A stretch of DNA of 60,867 bases, taken from JAUMBM01 sp964441755. Its GTDB lineage: Bacteria; Bacteroidota; Bacteroidia; Chitinophagales; Saprospiraceae. Below the pieces are notes generated by a model, which was not told the DNA's origin, did no database searches, and saw only the letters and a program-made list of their open reading frames with translations. The translations under genes and the position numbers were made by a program. This document shows, one piece after another, positions 18,296 through 26,385 of this stretch. Where the stretch lies: NCBI GenBank assembly GCA_964441755.1, contig CAYTVG010000019.1, positions 1-60,867 of the forward strand, in the 5' to 3' direction. How positions within the stretch are numbered: position 1 is the first letter of the stretch; each line of letters begins with the position of its first letter.

Positions 18296-19258
18296 ATGCA
18301 ACTACTTTACCACCCTGTCTGTCTTGAGCACGAAACCGGGGAGCATCCCGAGAACAACCGCCGCATGCTGGCGCTAGCCGAGCATTTTCAGTTGAGCGAG
18401 GGGCCGCTGGTTGACGGCAGCCCTTATCTGGAGCTCATCCACCCGCCCGACTACATTGAGATGATCCGGCGGGTGTCGGCCGAAGGCGGCGCCATAGACG
18501 AAGACACCCGGCTGAGTCCGGGCTCCTACCGCGCCGCTGTCCATGCCGTAGGCCTTACGGTAGAAGCTGCGCGGCGGGGCGATTTTGCGCTGGTGCGGCC
18601 GCCCGGCCACCACGCCCATCCCGGCATGGCCAGCGGCTTCTGTCTGTTTAACAATGTAGCTATAGCTGCACAATACCTTGTCAATCAGGGAAAACGCGTA
18701 GCTATTATCGATATTGACGGCCACCTTGGCGACGGTACGGAAGTTGCTTTTTACGATACCGATGAGGTTCTTTTCTGGAGTCTGCACCAGTTTCCCGCCT
18801 TCCCTTATGGCGGGCTGGCCGACCAGATAGGTGAGGGTAAGGGCAAAGGCTATACCATCAACACTCCGCTGCCGCCCGGCAGCGCCGACGACATCTACCT
18901 CGACGCTTTGGTGCATTTTTTCCCCATCGTCGAAAAATTCAAGCCCGACGTAGTGGCCATTTCTGCCGGCTTCGACACCCATGAGTACGACCCCATCCTG
19001 AGCCTCAATTTCAGCTACAACGCTTACTACCAGACCGGTAAGCGGCTGCGGGAGCGTTTTCCGCAGAACTTTGCCGTGCTGGAAGGCGGCTACAATGTGG
19101 AGTTGCTGCCGCGCTGTGTGGAAAGTTTTTTGGCCGGCATCAACGGTGACCCCATGCCCTATCCCGTGGGCATGACGCAGTCGGGGCTGCGGGTATGGGA
19201 GACTTACGAAATAAACGTCTACGCTGCGCTGGCCTACTTGCGCCCCTATTGGGGCTGA
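18296..19258 (+). CDS. Histone-deacetylase-family (AcuC/HdaH-like) lysine deacetylase
   Basis: 320 residues from ATG 18296 (MQLLYHPVCLEHETGEHPEN); a TTG-initiated extension from 18251 lacks support. Conserved active-site elements of the arginase/deacetylase fold are present: RPPGHHA with His105 and His106; IIDIDGHLGDGT with the zinc-ligand pair Asp141 and His143; ISAGFDTHEYDP with Asp227; and LEGGYN with Tyr266. The site therefore looks catalytically complete. By family it removes acetyl groups from protein lysines or from small acetylamines. It is followed 31 bp later by a Pat-like acetyltransferase on the same strand, an arrangement reminiscent of the Bacillus acu genes, so acetyl-CoA synthetase is a plausible substrate (inference). 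Confidence 0.9.
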   Translation: MQLLYHPVCLEHETGEHPENNRRMLALAEHFQLSEGPLVDGSPYLELIHPPDYIEMIRRVSAEGGAIDEDTRLSPGSYRAAVHAVGLTVEAARRGDFALVRPPGHHAHPGMASGFCLFNNVAIAAQYLVNQGKRVAIIDIDGHLGDGTEVAFYDTDEVLFWSLHQFPAFPYGGLADQIGEGKGKGYTINTPLPPGSADDIYLDALVHFFPIVEKFKPDVVAISAGFDTHEYDPILSLNFSYNAYYQTGKRLRERFPQNFAVLEGGYNVELLPRCVESFLAGINGDPMPYPVGMTQSGLRVWETYEINVYAALAYLRPYWG

Positions 19259-19289
19259 GGCAGGCGCGGCAGGACAAAAACCTGTCAAC

Positions 19290-21977
19290 ATGCAGCAAAG
19301 AATCGAGAGACTGTTCAAGCCGCGCGTCATTGTCGTGATTGGCGGCAGCAACCGGCCCGAGCGCCTCGGTTATCCCGTGGTTGCCAACCTGAAAAACGGC
19401 TATAAGGGCAAGGTGTACGTCGTCAACCCCAAGTACGACGAAGTGCAGGGGCTGCCGTGCTATTCGCGGGTGCACAAGCTGCCGGAAAAGGCTGACTGGG
19501 CGGTGGTCTGTACGCCGCCCGACACCCTGGCCGGCATCGCTGAGGAGTGCGCCAAGGCGGGCATTGCCGGTATTGTCATGCTCACGGGCGGCGACGAAGA
19601 GCAGCCCGCCGAGAAGCGGCGGCTGTATGAGCGGCTGCGGCAGTTGCGGCGGCAGTACGGCATCCGCATCATAGGCCCCAACAGCTATGGTGTGCTGCAG
19701 CCGCACAGCGGGCTGCGCGCCACCCTGGCCGAGACGCCCGTGCGGGCGGGCAATCTGGCGCTGATCACCCAGAGCGGCGCCCTGGGGGCAGCCGTGCTGG
19801 AGTGGGCTGCCAGCCATGGCGTAGGCTTCAGCCATGTTTTTTCGCTGGGCGCCATGATTGACGTCAGCCATGCCGACCTGGTCGATTTTCTGGGGTCGGA
19901 CAGCCGCACTTCGGCCATCCTCATCTATATGGAGAGCATGCAGAGTGCGCGCCGTTTTCTGAGTGCTGCGCGCGCCTTTGCGCGCTCGAAGCCCATACTG
20001 GTGCTCAAGTCGGGCCGCAGCCAGCAGCTGCCGGCGCCCGATGACGAGCTGGCGCTGCTGGCGCCGGCCGACGAGATTTTCAGCGCCGCCTTCCGGCGGG
20101 CGGGCATCATACGCGTGGACATGGTGAGCCAGTTGTTCAACTGCGCCCAGGCGCTGGCACTGCAGCCGCGGCCGGCAGGCCCGCGGCTGGCGGTTGTCAC
20201 CAACTCGGCCGGCCCCGGCCTGCTGGCCACCGACTACCTCGTCGCCCAGGGCGGCCAGCTGGCGGTGCCGACGGCCGGGCAGCTGACCGCCATACGCGAC
20301 AAGGGCGTGCTGGTGCGCGAGGCGGGTCCGCCCGTCATCCTGGGCCGCGGCGCGTCGCCCAACTGCTTCCGCACCGCCATACAGGCGGTGCTGCAGAGCG
20401 ACAACAACGACGGCCTGCTGGTCGTCTACGCCCCCTATACGGGCAGCGATCCCGAGGGCATCGCCCGGGCGCTGGGCGAGTGCAGCAAGCAGACGCGCAA
20501 GCCGGTGCTGGCCGCCTGGATGGGCGAGCAGTCGGTGGGCGAAGCCCGCAACATACTGGATCAGAGCAAGATACCTCACTATCGTTTTCCGGAGAGCGGC
20601 GTCGATACCTTCTTGCGGATGTACGGCTACCACCACAACCTGCAGCTTTTACAGGAGACCCCTTCGGCCCTGCCCAGCGACCTGCACTGCGACTGCGGGC
20701 AGGTGGCGGCGGTTTTTGAAAAAGTGCGGGCGCAGGCGCGCCGCCGCCTGACCGACGCGGAAGCGCGGCAGGTGCTGGCGGCCTACGGCATCGCCGCCAA
20801 CCCCTTCGTGCTGGTGCGCAGCTCCGCCGAGGCGGTTGCTTTTGCCGAAACCAACGGTTATCCGGTGGCCATGAAGATCGTGTCGCCCGACATCATCAAC
20901 CGCACCGATGTGGGGGGCCTGCGGCTCAACCTGCAGACGCCGGCAGAGATTGCGCAGGCTTTTGAGGACATTTTCGCCAGTGTGCGTCGCAACTGCCCGG
21001 GCGTGCCCGTGCAGGGGATTATGGTGGAAAAAATGGTCAATACCCGCTTCGAGCTGCTGCTGTCGGCCAAGCGCGATGCGGTCTTCGGGCCGGTGATCGT
21101 CTTCGGGCGGGGCGGGCGCATCGCTACGCTGCACCCCGATGTGCAGCTGGGGCTGCCGCCCCTCAACCTGGCGCTGGCGCGCCGCATCATCGAGCGCACC
21201 CGCGTGTACAGCCTGCTGCGCGGCTTCCGCGAGCTGGCAGGCGTAGACCTGCGGCAGCTGGAGATGCTGCTGGTGCGCTTTTCCTACCTGCTCATGGATT
21301 TTCCCGACATAGAAGCTATCGACATCAACCCGCTGGTCATGCAGGCCAGCGGCGGGCTGGTGGTCGACGCCACCATCGCCATCGATCCCAATCCGGTGGT
21401 CAGCCCCCGCCCCTACCCGCAGCTGGTGATTTCTCCCTACCCCGACCGCTACGAGCGGCGGCCGGAGCTGCGCGACGGGCAGATGGTGCTGCTGCGGCCT
21501 ATACGGCCCGAAGACGAGCCCCTGGCGGAGGATATGCTCAACCGGCAGTCGCGGGAGACCCTCTACTTCCGCTTCTTCGGGCAGGTGCCCAAGATCAACC
21601 ACCAGTTTATGACCCGCTTTACCCAGATCGACTACGACCGGGAGATGGCCATCGTAGCTTTTCAGCTCGATGCCGCAGGCAATGAGCAGGAAATCATGGG
21701 CATCGTGCGGCTGATCGCCGACCCCTGGCGGGAAGGCGGGGAGTACGCCATCCTGGTCTCCGATTTTCACAAAGGCAAAGGCCTGGGGCTGCTGCTGACG
21801 ACCTATATCGAGGAGATCGGGCGCGAGATGGGTCTGCAATACATACACGCCTCCGTGCTGGCCACCAACCAGCCCATGATCGGGCTCTTCAAAAAATGCG
21901 GCTTTAGCCTTGAGCGCGAAGATTTTGAAACTTATCATGTGCATAAATCGCTGCTGACCAGTCCTTACGGGGAATAG
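19290..21977 (+). CDS. Pat-like fusion: acyl-CoA synthetase (NDP-forming)-type domains plus GNAT acetyltransferase
   Basis: 895 residues from ATG 19290. Domain order: CoA-binding Rossmann domain (about 5-130: VIVVIGGSNRPERLGYPV), succinyl-CoA-ligase-like domains (about 140-460: TQSGALGAAVLEWA), ATP-grasp (about 480-700: GYPVAMKIVSPDII, DIEAIDINPLVM), and C-terminal GNAT (about 725-895: GQMVLLRPIRPEDEP, HKGKGLGLLLTTYI, NQPMIGLFKKCGF). The usual phospho-histidine segment (SHTGA-like after KSGRS) is replaced by DDELALLAP, as in protein acetyltransferase Pat, so the ligase half is probably regulatory rather than enzymatic. By family it acetylates lysines of metabolic enzymes such as Acs. It is probably co-transcribed with the deacetylase upstream. 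Long minus-strand frames here are GC-driven shadows. Confidence 0.88.
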   Translation: MQQRIERLFKPRVIVVIGGSNRPERLGYPVVANLKNGYKGKVYVVNPKYDEVQGLPCYSRVHKLPEKADWAVVCTPPDTLAGIAEECAKAGIAGIVMLTGGDEEQPAEKRRLYERLRQLRRQYGIRIIGPNSYGVLQPHSGLRATLAETPVRAGNLALITQSGALGAAVLEWAASHGVGFSHVFSLGAMIDVSHADLVDFLGSDSRTSAILIYMESMQSARRFLSAARAFARSKPILVLKSGRSQQLPAPDDELALLAPADEIFSAAFRRAGIIRVDMVSQLFNCAQALALQPRPAGPRLAVVTNSAGPGLLATDYLVAQGGQLAVPTAGQLTAIRDKGVLVREAGPPVILGRGASPNCFRTAIQAVLQSDNNDGLLVVYAPYTGSDPEGIARALGECSKQTRKPVLAAWMGEQSVGEARNILDQSKIPHYRFPESGVDTFLRMYGYHHNLQLLQETPSALPSDLHCDCGQVAAVFEKVRAQARRRLTDAEARQVLAAYGIAANPFVLVRSSAEAVAFAETNGYPVAMKIVSPDIINRTDVGGLRLNLQTPAEIAQAFEDIFASVRRNCPGVPVQGIMVEKMVNTRFELLLSAKRDAVFGPVIVFGRGGRIATLHPDVQLGLPPLNLALARRIIERTRVYSLLRGFRELAGVDLRQLEMLLVRFSYLLMDFPDIEAIDINPLVMQASGGLVVDATIAIDPNPVVSPRPYPQLVISPYPDRYERRPELRDGQMVLLRPIRPEDEPLAEDMLNRQSRETLYFRFFGQVPKINHQFMTRFTQIDYDREMAIVAFQLDAAGNEQEIMGIVRLIADPWREGGEYAILVSDFHKGKGLGLLLTTYIEEIGREMGLQYIHASVLATNQPMIGLFKKCGFSLEREDFETYHVHKSLLTSPYGE

Positions 21978-22027
21978 TGCAGTAGCCGCAATGCATTCTC
22001 TTCATCGGTACGGCTCAATGCCGGCGC

Positions 22028-22111
22028 GCCTGCCCGGGCAGGCAAAAAATCCCCTGCAGACAGGCGCACAACTGCCGTGACGGCAGTTGTGCGCCTGCCG
22101 ACCGTCAGGGG
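22028..22111 (+). terminator. GC-rich palindromes ending the deacetylase/acetyltransferase unit
   Basis: A perfect 16-bp palindrome GCCTGCCCGGGCAGGC (22028-22043) is followed by a long hairpin. In the hairpin the inner arms 22061-22077 and 22081-22097 pair perfectly (17 bp, loop TGA), with an outer CCCCTG/CAGGGG pair (22051-22056 and 22106-22111). There is no clear T tract. Confidence 0.6.
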
Positions 22112-22169
22112 TGACAATCATCACTGGTCTGTGTAACACAACTCACGGAAATGGGTGTCCCGATACCCC

Positions 22170-22177
22170 TACATTTG
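22170..22177 (+). promoter_or_regulatory. -7 element of the MBL-rhodanese gene
   Basis: TACATTTG matches TAnnTTTG and would place the start of transcription near 22182, giving a leader of about 48 nt before ATG 22230. Confidence 0.6.
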
Positions 22178-22229
22178 TAACAGAAACCGCAAGAGGGTTT
22201 CCCATTTTCCACCCATAATTGTCTTAACC

Positions 22230-23642
22230 ATGAAAGTAGAACAATTGTATACCGGCTGTCTGGCAGAAGCGGCCTATTATATTGAAAGCCAAGGCGAAGC
22301 AGTCATCATTGACCCGCTGCGGGATGTGGAGCCCTATCTGGAGAAGGCCAAAGCTGACGGGGCGAAGATTAAGTACGTACTGGAGACCCACTTCCACGCC
22401 GACTTTGTGTCCGGCCACCTCGATCTCGCCAAAAAAACCGGTGCTACAATTGTCTACGGTCCGACGGCCAAGCCTGAGTTTGATGCACACGTGGCTAGCG
22501 ATGGCGAGGTGCTGAAGGTAGGCGACGTGCAAATCATTGCCCTGCACACCCCGGGTCACACCATGGAAAGTACAACCTACCTGTTGCGCGACGAAGCCGG
22601 CAAGGACTATGCCATCTTTACAGGGGACACCCTCTTTCTGGGCGACGTAGGCCGGCCCGATCTGGCGGTCAAGTCGGATCTGAGTCGCGAGGATCTGGCG
22701 GGCTTCCTCTTCGACAGCCTCCGCAATAAAATTATGCCGCTGGCCGACAGCGTCATTGTATACCCCGGCCACGGGGCGGGTTCTGCCTGCGGCAAAAAGA
22801 TGGCCAAAGAGACCATGGGCTCGCTGGGCGACCAGAAGAAGTTCAACTATGCCCTGCGGGCAGACATGAGCCGGGAGGAATTTGTAAAAGAAGTAACCAC
22901 CGGCCTCGTAGCGCCCCCGCAGTACTTCCCCAAAAATGCGGTGATGAACCGCAAAGGCTATGCCAGCATCGATGATATTCGCCAGCAAGGGCTGCAGGCA
23001 CTGAGTCCGCGGGCTTTCGTAGCGGCCTGGGAAGCGGAGGAAGCGCTGGTGATTGACACCCGCCACCAGGATGCTTTCGCGCAGGGACACCTGCCGGGCT
23101 CCATCTTCATCGGCGTCGACGGCACCTTCGCCCCTTGGGTGGGTACCCTCATCACCGACCTGCAGCAGCCCATACTGCTGGTGACCGATGCAGGTCGCGA
23201 GCAGGAGGTGGTAGACCGCCTTGCGCGGGTGGGCTATGACAATACCATCGGCTTCCTCGAAGGTGGCTTTGCTGCCTGGGTAAGCGCCGGCATGGATGTA
23301 CAGTCGACCGGCAACATCACGGCTAAAGACTTCCTGAAGCTCTATAATACAGGTGCTGCGCTGAATCTGGTAGATGTACGCCGCGCCAGCGAGTACGAAG
23401 CCCAGCACGTAGAAGGCGCCATCAGTCTGCCGCTGGATTTCATCAACCAGCACATGGCCGACTACAAGGCTGGTGAGCGCTACTATCTGCAGTGTGCCAG
23501 CGGTTACCGCTCCATGATCGCTGCCTCCATCCTGCAGGCACGGGGCATCGAGGAGGTCATCAATGTGCAGGGTGGCTTCAAGGCGTTGTCGGAGCTGGGT
23601 ATCCGCATGAGCGCCTACCACGAGCAGCAGACTGAACTGTAA
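22230..23642 (+). CDS. MBL-fold/rhodanese fusion, persulfide-dioxygenase-like
   Basis: 470 residues from ATG 22230 (MKVEQLYTGCLAEAAYYI); the upstream TTG in frame lies before the promoter element. Residues 1-230 are a metallo-beta-lactamase-fold domain of the ETHE1/glyoxalase II class, with the metal motif THFHADF, then HTPGHTMEST and FTGDTLFLGDVGRPD. Two rhodanese domains follow. The first (about 260-360, VIDTRHQDAFAQGHLPGSI) has VTDAGRE where the catalytic cysteine should be. The second (about 370-465) has LQCASGYRS with Cys. By family the protein oxidises glutathione- or low-molecular-weight persulfides in the cytoplasm, with the second rhodanese moving sulfane sulfur. It appears to be a single-gene transcription unit. 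Confidence 0.9.
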   Translation: MKVEQLYTGCLAEAAYYIESQGEAVIIDPLRDVEPYLEKAKADGAKIKYVLETHFHADFVSGHLDLAKKTGATIVYGPTAKPEFDAHVASDGEVLKVGDVQIIALHTPGHTMESTTYLLRDEAGKDYAIFTGDTLFLGDVGRPDLAVKSDLSREDLAGFLFDSLRNKIMPLADSVIVYPGHGAGSACGKKMAKETMGSLGDQKKFNYALRADMSREEFVKEVTTGLVAPPQYFPKNAVMNRKGYASIDDIRQQGLQALSPRAFVAAWEAEEALVIDTRHQDAFAQGHLPGSIFIGVDGTFAPWVGTLITDLQQPILLVTDAGREQEVVDRLARVGYDNTIGFLEGGFAAWVSAGMDVQSTGNITAKDFLKLYNTGAALNLVDVRRASEYEAQHVEGAISLPLDFINQHMADYKAGERYYLQCASGYRSMIAASILQARGIEEVINVQGGFKALSELGIRMSAYHEQQTEL

Positions 23643-23664
23643 GCGACAACTTATCTCTCGGACC

Positions 23665-23692
23665 TTTCGCCGCCTTTGGGGGCGGCGAAAGC
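23665..23692 (+). terminator. Hairpin after the MBL-rhodanese gene
   Basis: CTTTCGCCGCC (23665-23675) and GGCGGCGAAAG (23682-23692) pair perfectly around a 6-nt loop, 23 bp after the stop. T-rich sequence starts about 12 nt later. Confidence 0.6.
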
Positions 23693-23831
23693 AAGCACTG
23701 CGTTGATTTTTATTTTGGGGGTTTTTAAAAAATAAACATTGGCTTAAGTCACTTGCAGGCGGCGGTTGCCGCCAAAAAGTAATTCGAGACAGCAACGCTT
23801 GGTGAAATATTTGGGTGATTTTACTGATGCC

Positions 23832-23874
23832 GGAAGCGCGACGGGGGAAAGCAACCTGTTGCGCTTCCTTTTTT
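23832..23874 (+). terminator. Intrinsic terminator upstream of ybaB
   Basis: GGAAGCGC (23832-23839) pairs with GCGCTTCC (23861-23868), followed directly by TTTTTT. It lies 190 bp past the nearest upstream gene. Confidence 0.6.
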
Positions 23875-23923
23875 ATTGTGGGCGAAATTCGGCGGTGGTC
23901 AAAATGCTAGCTAAATAAAATGT

Positions 23924-23931
23924 TATCTTTG
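23924..23931 (+). promoter_or_regulatory. -7 element of ybaB
   Basis: TATCTTTG matches TAnnTTTG, with predicted initiation about 30 bp before ATG 23965. Confidence 0.6.
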
Positions 23932-23964
23932 GACGTTAAAAGTATACCATAATACTGTATCAAC

Positions 23965-24276
23965 ATGTTTGGAAATATGATGGGCCAGATGCAGGAGATG
24001 CAGGGCCGCCTGAAAGAGAAGCTCCGCTCGATAGAGGTGGAGGCGACCGCCGGCGATGGCGCTGTCAGGGTAAAAATGAATGCAGCCCGCGAGTTGCTCA
24101 ACATCCACCTCGATGCTGAGCAGCTGGATATGACGGACACGGAGCATATAGAAGACCTGCTGGTGGTGGCTGTCAACCGCGCGCTGGCCGAAGCGGCGGC
24201 CAAAGAGGCTGCAGAAGGCCAGCAGCTTATACAGGGTATGCTGCCGCCCGGGCTGGGCAGCCTTTTTGGCATGTAA
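23965..24276 (+). CDS. YbaB/EbfC-family nucleoid-associated protein
   Basis: 103 residues, the usual family length. It starts MFGNMMGQMQEMQGRLKEKL (the helical N-terminal arm) and continues with VEATAGDGAVRVKMNAAREL, the strand segment typical of YbaB, then a C-terminal helix (DLLVVAVNRALAEAAAKEAA) and a Met/Gly-rich tail. Members are small cytoplasmic dimers that bind DNA. Many YbaB genes sit next to dnaX or recR; this one does not, and stands alone after its own promoter. The symbol is not given because several paralogs can occur. Confidence 0.88.
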   Translation: MFGNMMGQMQEMQGRLKEKLRSIEVEATAGDGAVRVKMNAARELLNIHLDAEQLDMTDTEHIEDLLVVAVNRALAEAAAKEAAEGQQLIQGMLPPGLGSLFGM

Positions 24277-24310
24277 AAAGGCGGGGCGGGCAAAGCGCTG
24301 CACACATCCG

Positions 24311-24350
24311 GCGCCTGCTGCAGGCGCATTAGACCCCCCGGGGGCGTTTT
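24311..24350 (+). terminator. Hairpin region after ybaB
   Basis: GCGCCTG-CTG-CAGGCGC (24311-24327) is followed by CCCCCCGGGGGC and a run of six T (about 24347-24352). It probably ends the ybaB transcript. Confidence 0.45.
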
Positions 24351-24409
24351 TTACAAAAAAACAGCCGCGGCCTGGCCGCCGGCTGACACACACAACAAAA
24401 GTATACCTA

Positions 24410-25666
24410 ATGTACGCAACCAATATGAAGTGGCCTTTCTATGGCCTGCTGTGGGCGCTGCTGGCTGTGGCCAGCCTGCAGCTTCAGGCACAGTCCACAG
24501 TAGGACTGGTCGCTTACTACCCCTTTGACGGGCTGCTGACCGACCGCACCGGCAGCACCGCCAATACCGGCACCCACAGCGGTACGCCCAACTACAGCTG
24601 CGGCGTTGCAGGCGACGCCCTGCTGTTCAATGGCGGAGGCGACGAAGTGCGCATTCTCGGCTCCGGCAATGTCAACCGCGAGTTTGATACCGAGGACTTT
24701 ACCCTTAGCTTTTACTTTAAGCCCTCATCCTCCAGTGGTATTCAGTACCTCATCTCCAAAAATGGTCTCTCCTGCTCGGACACGGGGGTGTTTTTCATCC
24801 GCTATGTCCCCGCTACGCGTACCCTCAATGCCTTCCTCGGGCAGGACGGCGCCAAGCGCGTCAACCTCATCACGACCATCACCAATACGGGTTGCTGGCA
24901 GCATGTGACGCTGGTGCGCGATGACCGCCGCGTGCGCCTGTATGTCAATGCTCGCTTTGCGGCGGAACTGGGTAGTGCCAGTCGGGTAGATATCAGCAAC
25001 AATGGGTCGCTTATCATCGGCAACAGCGACTGCCGGTCGACCAACGAGGTGCCTTTCAATGGTCTGATCGATGATGTTCGCATATACAACCGTGCGCTGC
25101 GGGAGTCGGAAGTGGCGGGGCTGTTTGGATTTCCCGACCAGCTGATCACACCGGATACGCTGATATTTCTGGGCAACAGTGTGCCCGTCGAGCTGTCTGC
25201 CAGTTGCGGTGAGCGCTTTCAGTGGATTCCCGCTGATGATGTCAGCGATGCTGCTGTGGCAGAACCGGTGATTACGCCTGCTGAAGCGGGTGATTTTGTG
25301 TACACGCTGGCCATCCGCGACAATGTGTCGGGCTGTATTGCTACCGATTCCATCCGTATCCGCGTGATTGATCCGGCCACGCTGAGTTGCGAGGAGGTCT
25401 ACCTGCCACGGGCATTTACGCCCAATGGCGATGGTCTCAACGATACCTATGGCATCAGCAATCCCTACGCTATGCGGGAGCTCATCTCTTTTGAAATTCT
25501 GGATCGCTGGGGTTCACTGGTGTTTTCATCAGCCGATCCTTTCGCCCGCTGGGATGGTAGTTTTCAGGGGCAGGCGGTCAATCCGGGTGTCTTTTTTTAC
25601 CGGGTGCGCTATGTCTGCAATGAGCTCGAGAAGCTGGCAACAGGCAATGTGACCATACTAAAATAA
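24410..25666 (+). CDS. Secreted LamG-domain protein with gliding-motility C-terminal domain
   Basis: 418 residues from ATG 24410 (ATG 24425 is also possible, giving MKWPFYGLLWALL). A signal peptide ends near LQAQS. Residues about 35-235 form a LamG/concanavalin-A-like domain (GLVAYYPFDGLLTD, FTLSFYFKPSS, NGLIDDVRIYNRAL), a common glycan-binding fold. After an Ig-like linker (LIFLGNSVPVELSASCG), the last 85 residues are the CHU_C/TIGR04131 domain (PRAFTPNGDGLNDTYGI, FEILDRWGSLVF, ending NVTILK), which directs type IX secretion in this phylum. The protein is therefore probably secreted or surface-attached, and glycan binding is a guess from the fold. Confidence 0.88.
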   Translation: MYATNMKWPFYGLLWALLAVASLQLQAQSTVGLVAYYPFDGLLTDRTGSTANTGTHSGTPNYSCGVAGDALLFNGGGDEVRILGSGNVNREFDTEDFTLSFYFKPSSSSGIQYLISKNGLSCSDTGVFFIRYVPATRTLNAFLGQDGAKRVNLITTITNTGCWQHVTLVRDDRRVRLYVNARFAAELGSASRVDISNNGSLIIGNSDCRSTNEVPFNGLIDDVRIYNRALRESEVAGLFGFPDQLITPDTLIFLGNSVPVELSASCGERFQWIPADDVSDAAVAEPVITPAEAGDFVYTLAIRDNVSGCIATDSIRIRVIDPATLSCEEVYLPRAFTPNGDGLNDTYGISNPYAMRELISFEILDRWGSLVFSSADPFARWDGSFQGQAVNPGVFFYRVRYVCNELEKLATGNVTILK

Positions 25667-25705
25667 AGCGGGTTGCGGAGGGTTTTCACCCCCCACAACC
25701 CGCTT
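25666..25705 (+). terminator. Terminator hairpin overlapping the stop codon region
   Basis: AAGCGGGTTG (25666-25675) pairs with CAACCCGCTT (25696-25705), with further GGG/CCC pairing inside. It starts on the last base of the LamG gene's stop codon. Confidence 0.65.
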
Positions 25706-25710
25706 ATCGG

Positions 25711-25754
25711 CCCTGTTTGGCTGCCGCAAAGCAGCCAGACAGGGTAGTATTTTT
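25711..25754. terminator. Second terminator between convergent genes
   Basis: CCCTGTTTGGCTGC (25711-25724) pairs with GCAGCCAGACAGGG (25731-25744) with one wobble, then TAGTATTTTTTT. It can serve the plus-strand gene and, as a stem, the convergent minus-strand gene ending at 25755. Confidence 0.7.
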
Positions 25755-26195
25755 TTACTGCTGCAAAGCAGCCAAATCCGGGTACTGGGCGAAAAATTGC
25801 TTATACCCTTTTCCACTGGCAATAAAGCGAATATGCTTGCCAAACTGCCCCGGCACCCGCAGCTTGATGCGCACCAGCCGGAGGCCTGCAAAATAGCTCT
25901 CCTCGATGCCTTCCACATTGTGCCAGGGATAGCGGTAATTCTGAAAATAATTGGTGACAAACACGAAATGCTCGTCCATCTCCACCCGCTTGAGCGGTAG
26001 CAGCAGCCAGCCGTAGACAAGCAGTCCGCTCAGGTAAAAAAACGTCATACCAATGCGCAGCAGCCAGCTGCTGTCGCCCGCCAGCTCAGCACTTTTCAGC
26101 CATACAGCGACCGTTACTGCTCCGAAAAAGACAGTCCAAAAAGTAGGGATAAACAGTTTTAAGAAAAGTGTGGCGTTTGATGAAACCCTTTGCAT
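25755..26195 (-). CDS. Small membrane protein with PH-like C-terminal domain
   Basis: 146 residues from ATG 26195; a TTG at 26207 would add four residues. Two hydrophobic segments (LFLKLFIPTFWTVFFGAVTVAV and LRIGMTFFYLSGLLVYGWLLL, about residues 12-35 and 46-67) are followed by a soluble part resembling a bacterial PH-like domain (KRVEMDEHFVFVTNYF, YPWHNVEGIEESYF). It is predicted to sit in the inner membrane with the C-terminus in the cytoplasm. No specific function can be assigned. It is convergent with the LamG gene and downstream of tatC, about 190 bp away. Confidence 0.7.
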   Translation of the reverse strand: MQRVSSNATLFLKLFIPTFWTVFFGAVTVAVWLKSAELAGDSSWLLRIGMTFFYLSGLLVYGWLLLPLKRVEMDEHFVFVTNYFQNYRYPWHNVEGIEESYFAGLRLVRIKLRVPGQFGKHIRFIASGKGYKQFFAQYPDLAALQQ

Positions 26196-26385
26196 AAATG
26201 ATTGCAATGTCGATATTAATGAAATGCCGCAGGCGATTGCCGTCGGCCGTTTCTAAAGATAGTTCAGATTTTTGCCAGAGACAAAATAAGCTGTTTTTTC
26301 CTGTTTTTGAGGATGCGTAGCCGCTGCTGTCTGCCTGGACAACCCCAGCCACTCGCAACCTGCCAACATGTTCCCGAATATGCCC

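Larger units (their letters stand above)
23643..23964. other. Intergenic region with two hairpins
   Basis: 322 bp between the MBL-rhodanese gene and ybaB. It holds an 11-bp perfect hairpin (23665-23692), a small GGCGG/CCGCC hairpin near 23760, a clear terminator (23832-23874) and the ybaB -7 element (23924-23931). The stretch 23693-23874 ends in a terminator and could be a long 3' UTR or a small RNA; no protein is evident. Confidence 0.5.

Noticed and set aside
16794..23795. Long minus-strand open frames (up to 523 codons) under the barrel, deacetylase, acetyltransferase and MBL genes
   Set aside because: No domain is recognisable, composition is His/Gln/Arg-rich, and each is opposite a gene with clear catalytic motifs.
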